This document shows, piece by piece, positions 57,743-64,000 of a stretch of DNA of 64,000 nt. Position 1 is the stretch's first letter; each line of letters begins with the position of its first letter. The notes below the pieces were generated by a model. The model was not told where the DNA came from, did no database searches, and worked only from the letters and a program-made list of their open reading frames with translations. Source of the stretch: Pelomonas sp047654805. GTDB lineage: Bacteria > Pseudomonadota > Gammaproteobacteria > Burkholderiales > Burkholderiaceae_C. The position numbers were made by a program, and so were the translations under genes. The DNA is taken from positions 372,001 to 436,000 of the forward strand of contig NZ_JASGIV010000001.1 of assembly GCF_047654805.1 (NCBI RefSeq), given 5' to 3'.

Positions 57743-60622
57743 TCACGCCTCGAAGGGCAGCTTGACCTGGCTCAGATCCTTGCGGGTCTCGACGAGCACC
57801 AGCGGGCCCTCGTCGACGACAACGACAGGCGCGGGCTCGCGGCCCAGCGGGGCCGGCGCGGGTTCGGCCGCGATGGCGGCCTGCGCGGCGGCGATCTTGT
57901 CGGCGTCCGAGTTGACCCACTGCAGACCGGCGCCTTCGGCAATGGCTTGCAGTTCGTTCATCGGCAGCTTGAAGGCCTCGACGACGGGTGCCGGGGCCTG
58001 GACGGGCGCAGGCACGGCGGCGACCGGAGCGGGGGCCGGCGCCGGAGCCGGAGCCGGAGCGGCGGCCATGGCGTCCTCGATCAACGAGCTCTGCACCGGA
58101 GCGGCAGGTGCTGCCACCTCGGCGGCGGTCTCATCGGCGGCCGGGGATTCCTGTCCTTCGACAGCACCGTCCTCACGGCGGTTGCGATTGCGGTTGCGAC
58201 CCCCGCGACGGCGGCTTTCACGCCCGTGGCCTTCGCCGGCGTCATCGCTCTCGACCGGCGATGCGCCATCGGCGGACGCCTCCACCGGTGTTTCGGCGCC
58301 AGCCTCGATGACGCCTTCGGCGTCGGCACCAGCCTGCTCCTCGCGGTCTCGGCCACCACGGCGGCGGCGGCGGCCGCGGCCCTGGCGCTCCTCGCCGGCC
58401 GGCGTGTCGCCGGTCGGGGGCAGGGCAGCCTCGGCCTGGCTGTCAACGAAAGCGGGCGGCGCGTCATGGACGGCGGCCAGTTCCTCGCTCAGCGGCGCGG
58501 CGGCCGGCAGTGCAGCCACCGTCTCGACCGGCGGGCGCTCCTGGCGCTCGCCACGCGGGCGGCGCTCACCGCGCTCCGCACGTTCACCACGTTCACCACG
58601 TTCACCACGTTCTGCGCGTTCACCACGTTCGGGGCGCTGCTGCTGTTCGGGCTTGTCGCCACCGTCTGCGCGCTTGGTGTTGCGATCACCGCGATCACCG
58701 CGGGTCTCTTGAGGCTTGCCGTCGCGGCGGCCACCGCGTTCACCACGCTCACCACGCTCACCACGCTCACCACGCTCACCACGGCGCCCATCGCGACGGC
58801 CGTCACGGCCGCCTTCGCGCTTGGGTTTGTCGGTGGCGGCCGCGGCAGGTGCGGGAGCTTCCACGGCCGGCACGGGGGCCGGGGCCGAGTCGCCACCGCC
58901 GAAGAAGCTGAGCAGGCGGCTGAAGAAGCCCTTGGCGGCCGGTGCGGGCGCGGCGACCACGGGCGCCGGGGCCGGAGCCACGACCGGTGCGGGTGCCGGT
59001 GCAGCGATGGGCGCGGGCTGCTCGGGCAGGATGCCCTTGATGACCGGCTCCTGCTTGTTCTTCTTCTCGACGTCGCCGCGACGGGTGATGCCCACCTCGT
59101 CGTCCGGCTCCTCGATCATCGTGTAGCTGGCCTGCAGGTTTTCCAGGCGCGGGTCGTCGTGGCGCAGGCGCTCCAGCTTGTAGTTGGGCGTCTCGAGGTG
59201 CTTGTTGGGCACCAGCAGCACGGTGACGCGCTGCTTCAGCTCGATCTTGGTGATCTCGGTGCGCTTCTCGTTCAGCAGGAACGAGGTCACCTCCACCGGC
59301 ACCTGCACGTGCACGGCGGCGGTGTTGTCCTTCATGGCCTCTTCTTGGACCATGCGCAGGATCTGCAGCGCGGAACTCTCCGTGTCGCGGATGTGGCCGG
59401 TGCCATTGCAGCGCGGGCAGGTGATGTGGTTGCCTTCGCTGAGCGCCGGGCGCAGGCGCTGGCGGCTCATCTCGAGCAGGCCAAACTTGCTGATGGAGGC
59501 GAACTGCACGCGGGCACGGTCGTTGCGCAGCGCGTCGCGCAGGCGCTGTTCCACGTCACGGCGGTTCTTGGACTCCTCCATGTCGATGAAGTCCACGACG
59601 ATCAGGCCGCCGAGGTCGCGCAGGCGCATCTGGCGGGCGATCTCGTCGGCCGCTTCGAGGTTGGTGCGGGTCGCGGTTTCCTCGATGTCGCCGCCACGCG
59701 TGGCTCGGGCCGAGTTGACGTCGACCGAGACGAGGGCTTCGGTGTGGTCGATGACGATGGCGCCGCCGGACGGCAGGTTCACCGTGCGGCTGTGGGCCGT
59801 CTCGATCTGATGTTCGATCTGGAAGCGGCTGAACAGCGGCGCATCGTCACGGTAGCGCTTCACGCGATGGCCCTGGTCAGGCATCACGTGGTTCATGAAC
59901 TGGTGGGCCTGCTCGAACAGGTCGTCCGTGTCGATCAGGATCTCGCCGATGTCGGCGGTGAAGTAGTCGCGGATCGCGCGGATGACGAGGCTGCTCTCCT
60001 GGTAGATCAGGAAGGCGCCCTTGCCGCCCTTGGACGCGTCGTCGATCGCGGTCCAGAGCTTGAGCATGTAGTTCAGGTCCCACTGCAGCTCGGCGGCGGA
60101 GCGGCCGATGCCGGCGGTGCGGGCGATCAGGCTCATGCCCTTCGGGTACTCGAGCTGGTCGAGGTTCTCCTTGAGCTCCTCGCGGTCCTCGCCCTCGATG
60201 CGGCGCGAAACGCCACCGCCGCGCGGGTTGTTGGGCATCAGCACCAGGTAGCGGCCGGCCAGCGAGATGAACGTGGTCAGCGCCGCGCCCTTGTTGCCGC
60301 GCTCTTCCTTTTCGACCTGGACCAGCAGCTCCTGGCCTTCCTTGATCGCGTCCTTGATGGTCGCGTTCTTGACGTCGGCGCCTTCGCGGAAGAACTGGCG
60401 CGAGATTTCCTTGAACGGCAGGAAGCCGTGGCGGTCCTCGCCGTAGTCGACGAAGCAGGCTTCGAGCGAAGGCTCGACCCGCGTCACGACGGCCTTGTAG
60501 ATGTTGCCCTTGCGCTGTTCCCGGCCTTCGATCTCGGTCTCGAAGTCGAGCAGCTTCTGGCCATCGACGATCGCGAGGCGCCGCTCTTCCGGCTGCGTCG
60601 CATTGATCAGCATGCGTTTCAT
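57743..60622 (-). CDS. rne: Ribonuclease E
   Basis: The 959-aa endoribonuclease carries the S1 domain (about 38-120), the catalytic DNase-I-like region with Asp301 (VDVNSARAT) and Asp344 (VVDFIDME), and the zinc-link CPRC (402-405). The C-terminal half (about 510-930) is low complexity: Pro/Ala-rich blocks, then Arg/Glu/Gly blocks built from repeated GER triplets, then another acidic and Pro/Ala stretch. This is the scaffold that binds RNA and degradosome partners. The start at 60622 has GGAG seven bases upstream. It ends at a strong terminator. Confidence 0.95.
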   Translation of the reverse strand: MKRMLINATQPEERRLAIVDGQKLLDFETEIEGREQRKGNIYKAVVTRVEPSLEACFVDYGEDRHGFLPFKEISRQFFREGADVKNATIKDAIKEGQELLVQVEKEERGNKGAALTTFISLAGRYLVLMPNNPRGGGVSRRIEGEDREELKENLDQLEYPKGMSLIARTAGIGRSAAELQWDLNYMLKLWTAIDDASKGGKGAFLIYQESSLVIRAIRDYFTADIGEILIDTDDLFEQAHQFMNHVMPDQGHRVKRYRDDAPLFSRFQIEHQIETAHSRTVNLPSGGAIVIDHTEALVSVDVNSARATRGGDIEETATRTNLEAADEIARQMRLRDLGGLIVVDFIDMEESKNRRDVEQRLRDALRNDRARVQFASISKFGLLEMSRQRLRPALSEGNHITCPRCNGTGHIRDTESSALQILRMVQEEAMKDNTAAVHVQVPVEVTSFLLNEKRTEITKIELKQRVTVLLVPNKHLETPNYKLERLRHDDPRLENLQASYTMIEEPDDEVGITRRGDVEKKNKQEPVIKGILPEQPAPIAAPAPAPVVAPAPAPVVAAPAPAAKGFFSRLLSFFGGGDSAPAPVPAVEAPAPAAAATDKPKREGGRDGRRDGRRGERGERGERGERGERGGRRDGKPQETRGDRGDRNTKRADGGDKPEQQQRPERGERAERGERGERGERAERGERRPRGERQERPPVETVAALPAAAPLSEELAAVHDAPPAFVDSQAEAALPPTGDTPAGEERQGRGRRRRRGGRDREEQAGADAEGVIEAGAETPVEASADGASPVESDDAGEGHGRESRRRGGRNRNRNRREDGAVEGQESPAADETAAEVAAPAAPVQSSLIEDAMAAAPAPAPAPAPAPVAAVPAPVQAPAPVVEAFKLPMNELQAIAEGAGLQWVNSDADKIAAAQAAIAAEPAPAPLGREPAPVVVVDEGPLVLVETRKDLSQVKLPFEA
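58578..58795. repeat. 9-bp tandem repeats encoding Arg-Glu-Gly blocks in rne
   Basis: On the plus strand the 9-mer TTCACCACG repeats several times around 58580-58630, and CTCACCACG repeats around 58740-58790. On the coding strand they read as Gly-Glu-Arg repeats. They sit inside the disordered C-terminal region of RNase E and could expand or contract without a frameshift. Confidence 0.85.
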
Positions 60623-61233
60623 GTCATCACTCCTCGCGCGCCCCGTGCGGAGACGCGCAACGTCATGCCACCAGAAGGTGGCGTTCAAGACGCACGAGCG
60701 ACAGCGTGGAACCGTGGAAGGAGTGCCCTGGACCGCTCGGGTTTCTGACGGAGGTCAGACGCCGGGCGGCGTTGGCGCATGCGACCGGGCGGCCATGACG
60801 CGGACAAGCCCAGCCTCGACCCAGCCGCGCGTGAACGCGAACGCGCCGGGCCAGGCGACCACCGCAGCTTCTGGCTGGGGTCGCGCGGCAGGGCGCAGCG
60901 GGTGGGGAAGGGGAGTGCTCATCCGCGAAGGACTGCTGGACGCTGGCGCGAGCTCTTGCGGTCCGGTCCTTGAACCGGATCGCGCGCTCTCACGCCGTGA
61001 AAACCTTGTTTGGCAACCGGCGCTCTTCTCGTTTCTAGGCGTTTGAAGAGAAGCCGGTGGGTTCCGGGTGTCATCGCTCTGCCACATCGTGTTGCCGACC
61101 GCTGTTTCACTTGGGGAAACCGCCTGCCGGCCTCAGGATGCGTTGCATCGCCTGTTTGTGCCCGGGGGTTAGCCCCTCAGGCGCCGCGTCGCCACCGCTA
61201 AAATCAAAAAAATCAAACACTTACGGCAGCAAC
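60623..61233. promoter_or_regulatory. 611-bp divergent intergenic region between rne and rluC
   Basis: No gene is supported here. Dyads include TCCGGT/ACCGGA (60962-60967 and 60974-60979) and CTTCTC/GAGAAG (61025-61030 and 61048-61053), which could fold in an rne leader transcribed leftwards. A TAAAAT at 61199-61204 may be the -10 of rluC. Long regulatory 5' leaders of rne are known from E. coli; conservation here is untested. Confidence 0.5.
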
Positions 61234-62232
61234 GTGGTGAAAAGGATTATAGGGGCAGGCCCTGAGGCCCCTGCCACGGGGTTGACGACCACTGTGGGTA
61301 CGGACAAACCCGCGGTTCGACGCGTCGTCGTGGACGAGGGATCGGCCGGCCAGCGCCTGGACAACTTCCTCCTGCGCGAGCTCAAGGGTGTGCCCAAGAC
61401 GCATGTCTACCGGGTGATCCGGGCCGGCGAGGTGCGTGTCAACAAGGGCCGGGCGCAGGCTGACACCCGGTTGGAGATCGGCGACGAGGTGCGCATCCCG
61501 CCGGTGCGTGTGCCCGAGAGGCCGGCCGCGCCCGAGGCGCCGGCGCGCGAGTTTCCGGTCGTTTTCGAGGACGAGCATCTGCTGGTGATCGACAAGCCGG
61601 CCGGCGTCGCCGTGCACGGTGGCTCGGGCGTCAGCTATGGCGTCATCGAGGCGCTGCGCCGCGCGCGGCCCGCAGCCAAGTTCCTGGAGCTGGTGCACCG
61701 GCTGGACAAGGAGACTTCGGGCTTGCTGATGATCGCCAAGAAGCGCAGCGCGCTGGTGGCGCTGCAGGACCAGTTGCGCGACCGCGAGACCGGCAAGACC
61801 TACGCCGCGCTGGTGTGGGGCGAGTGGCCGGACAAGCTCAAGGTCATCGATGTGCCTCTGGTCAAGTTTGTCGGCAGTGACGGCGAGCGCTGGGTCAGGC
61901 CGGGCAAGGCCGATGAGCCGCAAGCCAAGCGTTCCATCAGCCTGGTCAAGGTGATGCAGAGGACGGCGCGGTTCAGCCTGCTCGACGTGACCATCAAGAC
62001 CGGCCGAACCCATCAGATCCGCGTCCACCTGCAGCAGGCCGGCCACCCCATAGTGGGCGACCCCAAGTACGGTGACTTCGAACGCAACCACGAGCTGGCG
62101 CGCGGCGCGCTGAAGTTCGATCGCATGTTCCTGCACGCCCGGCGCCTGCGCTTCACCCATCCGGCCAGCGGGGCCGAGATGACGCTGGAAGCGCCGTTGC
62201 CGCCGGAGTGTGCGAAGCTGATGAACCCATGA
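61234..62232 (+). CDS. rluC: 23S rRNA pseudouridine synthase RluC
   Basis: The 332-aa protein has an N-terminal S4 domain (VDEGSAGQRLDNFLLRELKG) and a catalytic domain with LVHRLDKETSGLLMIAKK, where the Asp is the nucleophile, and GRTHQIRVH. RluC-type enzymes modify U955, U2504 and U2580 of 23S rRNA; placement opposite rne fits E. coli. The start is uncertain: GTG at 61234 is used because a TAAAAT lies about 30 bp upstream, but GTG at 61237 or TTG at 61279 are possible. Confidence 0.9.
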   Translation: MVKRIIGAGPEAPATGLTTTVGTDKPAVRRVVVDEGSAGQRLDNFLLRELKGVPKTHVYRVIRAGEVRVNKGRAQADTRLEIGDEVRIPPVRVPERPAAPEAPAREFPVVFEDEHLLVIDKPAGVAVHGGSGVSYGVIEALRRARPAAKFLELVHRLDKETSGLLMIAKKRSALVALQDQLRDRETGKTYAALVWGEWPDKLKVIDVPLVKFVGSDGERWVRPGKADEPQAKRSISLVKVMQRTARFSLLDVTIKTGRTHQIRVHLQQAGHPIVGDPKYGDFERNHELARGALKFDRMFLHARRLRFTHPASGAEMTLEAPLPPECAKLMNP

Positions 62233-62888
62233 GACCCCAACGCTTCGACCTGATCGCCTTCGACTGGGATGGCACCCTGTTCGACTCCACCGCCCTGATC
62301 GCGCGCTGCATCCAGCGCGCCGCTGTCGACATCGGCCTGCCCGAGCCCGAGTTCGAGCGTGCCAGGTACGTCATCGGCCTTGGCCTGCGCGATGCGCTGG
62401 AACATGTGGTGCCGGGCCTGTCGCACGATCGCTACGGCGAGCTGGGCCTGCGCTACCGCCACCACTATCTTGGCGCCGAGCACGAGGTGGCGCTGTTCGA
62501 TGGCAGTGTGGAGATGCTGCAGGCCTTGAAGGCCCGCCACCACTGGCTGGCCGTCGCCACCGGCAAGAACCGCGTGGGCCTGGACCGCGTGCTCGCGTCC
62601 AGCGAGCTGACGAAGGTGTTCGACGGCAGTCGCACGGCCGACGAGACCCGCTCCAAGCCGCATCCGCAGATGCTGCTGGAGCTGATGCGCGAGTTCGGTA
62701 CCGAGCCCGAGCGCACGCTGATGATCGGCGACACCACGCATGACCTGCTGCTGGCTGCCAACGCCGGGGTGCCCTGCGTTGCCGTCAGCTTCGGCGCGCA
62801 CGACCACGAGACCTTCGCCGAGCACAAACCGCTGTTCGTCGCGCATTCGACGCGCGAGCTGCACGACTGGCTGATCCAGCATGCCTGA
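62229..62888 (+). CDS. HAD-superfamily phosphatase, phosphoglycolate-phosphatase-like
   Basis: The 219-aa protein has motif I with Asp12 and Asp14 (FDWDGTLFDS), motif II in AVATGKNRVG, the Lys in SKPHPQML, and motif IV MIGDTTHDLLLA. The all-helical cap is inserted after motif I. It overlaps rluC by ATGA. Substrate is unknown; Gph-like activity is a reasonable guess. Confidence 0.87.
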   Translation: MRPQRFDLIAFDWDGTLFDSTALIARCIQRAAVDIGLPEPEFERARYVIGLGLRDALEHVVPGLSHDRYGELGLRYRHHYLGAEHEVALFDGSVEMLQALKARHHWLAVATGKNRVGLDRVLASSELTKVFDGSRTADETRSKPHPQMLLELMREFGTEPERTLMIGDTTHDLLLAANAGVPCVAVSFGAHDHETFAEHKPLFVAHSTRELHDWLIQHA

Positions 62889-63267
62889 GCCCGACGTTGC
62901 GCCGCCGCAGCGCCTGTGCACGTCAGCCGAGCTGCCGGAGCGCGGCAAGGCCGTCAGCTTCGACGTCATCCAGTGGCGAGAGCCCGTGCGCGCCTTTGCG
63001 CTGCGCTTCGATGGGCAGGCCGTGGCCTACCTGAACCGCTGCGCCCATGTGCCGACCGAGATGGACTGGCAGGAAGGCGAGTTCCTCGACGGTGACAAAC
63101 GCTTCATCATGTGCAGCATCCATGGTGCCGTCTACGACCCCCTGACCGGCCAATGCCTGATGGGCCCCTGCACGCGCGGGCGGCTGACCAAGATCGAACT
63201 GACCGAGCGTGACGGCGAGGTCTTCTGGCATCCGACACGCGACACCCAACCCGCCTTCGAAGGTTGA
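62881..63267 (+). CDS. Rieske [2Fe-2S] protein
   Basis: The 128-aa protein has the two cluster-binding boxes C-x-H (Cys54, His56 in NRCAHVPTEMD) and C-x-x-H (Cys78, His81 in CSIHGAVYDP). No signal peptide is seen. It is a free-standing, ferredoxin-like Rieske protein, and no oxygenase partner is nearby. It overlaps the phosphatase by 8 nt. Confidence 0.88.
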   Translation: MPEPDVAPPQRLCTSAELPERGKAVSFDVIQWREPVRAFALRFDGQAVAYLNRCAHVPTEMDWQEGEFLDGDKRFIMCSIHGAVYDPLTGQCLMGPCTRGRLTKIELTERDGEVFWHPTRDTQPAFEG

Positions 63268-63268
63268 C

Positions 63269-64000
63269 ATGAGCATCCCTGACGACGACCTGCCGCCCCC
63301 CATGCATGATCCCGTGGGCGTTCCACCGCCTCGGGTGGCGCCACAGCACGAGGCCGTGCTGGCCGAGCTCGCTCGTGACTTCCTGCGCGATAGGCGCGCC
63401 GAGCGGCGCTGGCGCACCACCTTCCGGCTGTTCTGGCTGGTACTCGCGGCCCTGCTGGTCTACAGCCTGTGGCAGGGCCGGCACATGACGCCGACGGCCA
63501 CGCCTCATACCGCCCTCGTCGAGGTGCGCGGCGAGATTGCTGCCGACTCCGAGGCCAGCGCCGAGTTGCTGCTCGCTGCGCTGAAGGACGCCTTCAAGGA
63601 CGATGCGGCCCAGGCTGTTGTGCTGCGCATCAACTCGCCCGGTGGCAGCCCGGTGCAGGCCGGCATCGTCTATGACGAGATCAAGCGGCTGCGCAAGCAG
63701 TACGGCAAGCCCGTCTACGCCGTCGTCGAGGAGATGTGCGCTTCGGGCGCCTATTACATCGCTGCAGCTGCCGACGAGATCTACGTCGACAAGGCTTCGG
63801 TGGTGGGCTCCATCGGCGTGCTGATGGACGGCTTCGGCTTCACCGGGCTGATGGATAAGCTGGGCGTCGAGCGTCGCCTGCTGACGGCCGGCGAGAACAA
63901 GGGCATGCTGGACCCGTTCAGTCCACTGCTCCCGAAGCAGCGTGCCTATGCCCAGGCCATGCTGGATCAGATCCACCAGCAATTCATCGCGGTCGTGCGC
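63269..64000 (+). CDS. sppA: Signal peptide peptidase SppA, 3' end outside the window
   Basis: The visible 244 codons show a cytoplasmic start, one membrane helix (about 52-70) and the start of the S49 peptidase domain: VVLRINSPGGSPVQAGIVYD, then VVEEMCASGAYYIAAAADEI with the candidate catalytic Ser, and VGSIGVLMDGFGF. The gene is one base after the Rieske stop. The C-terminal part with the Lys of the dyad is cut off or near the edge, so length cannot be judged. Confidence 0.92.
   Translation, partial: MSIPDDDLPPPMHDPVGVPPPRVAPQHEAVLAELARDFLRDRRAERRWRTTFRLFWLVLAALLVYSLWQGRHMTPTATPHTALVEVRGEIAADSEASAELLLAALKDAFKDDAAQAVVLRINSPGGSPVQAGIVYDEIKRLRKQYGKPVYAVVEEMCASGAYYIAAAADEIYVDKASVVGSIGVLMDGFGFTGLMDKLGVERRLLTAGENKGMLDPFSPLLPKQRAYAQAMLDQIHQQFIAVVR

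Noticed and set aside
58578..58795. Possible CRISPR-like repeats
   Set aside because: The 9-bp tandem units have no spacers and read in frame inside rne.
57662..60748. 1028-codon open frame antisense to rne
   Set aside because: rne is certain; the antisense frame mainly mirrors its repeats.
61079..61200. Possible small genes in the rne/rluC gap
   Set aside because: Short frames on both strands lack Shine-Dalgarno sites and have random-looking composition.
1..64000. tRNA genes, rRNA genes, transposases, integrases or attachment sites
   Set aside because: I looked for TPsiC-arm-like sequence, transposase motifs and terminal inverted repeats and saw none; a tRNAscan-SE and ISfinder run would settle it.

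Overview
The window is GC-rich, densely coded chromosomal DNA from a betaproteobacterium. The best fit is Burkholderiales, probably the Rubrivivax/Leptothrix/Roseateles side. The evidence is the conserved housekeeping run yceD-rpmF-plsX-fabH-fabD-fabG-acpP-fabF-rpoE-rseA-mucD-lepA-lepB-rnc-era-recO-pdxJ-acpS, plus rne divergent from rluC with a HAD phosphatase, a Rieske protein and sppA behind it. I see no tRNA, rRNA, insertion sequence, prophage or CRISPR array. The genus is inferred from gene order and protein character, not from a search.

Region 1 (1-5,100): the 49-codon start of an exported protein, the type II secretion (T2SS) ATPase gspE, a divergent FkbM methyltransferase with a strong hairpin behind it, and a 567-aa exported protein of unknown function with its own promoter and terminator.

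Region 2 (5,103-31,735, all minus strand): 24 genes with no gap above 26 bp and mostly 1-8 nt start/stop overlaps. Read in the direction of transcription it begins with polysaccharide export (wza-like, wzz-like), a flippase, a polymerase, a FemAB-like transferase, glycosyltransferases, a deacetylase-like protein, asparagine synthetase, an unusual GT4-GT2 fusion, an FkbM methyltransferase, a second flippase and wecB. It then runs, 4 nt after the last glycosyltransferase, into gspF-G-H-I-J-K-L-M-C-D. Exopolysaccharide synthesis and protein secretion may therefore be co-transcribed. A WecA-like initiating sugar-phosphate transferase faces away from wza at 31,899.

Region 3 (33,000-53,300, mostly plus): a RhlE-type helicase; a minus-strand methyltransferase and YceF pair; fatty-acid synthesis genes; the sigma-E module (rpoE, rseA, mucD, no rseB between them); a 517-bp intergenic region holding a compact array of four DnaA-box-like sites, a candidate small RNA ending in a textbook terminator, and a structured lepA leader; then lepA, lepB and the rnc-era-recO-pdxJ-acpS group with an extra GNAT gene.

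Region 4 (53,278-64,000): on the minus strand a Met-rich exported protein, a membrane protein with a ClpP-like domain, a POT-family peptide transporter and rne; on the plus strand rluC, a phosphatase, a Rieske protein and sppA, which runs off the window.

The most unusual material is the EPS-T2SS array, the exported protein lying between gspD and gspE, and the lepA upstream region.
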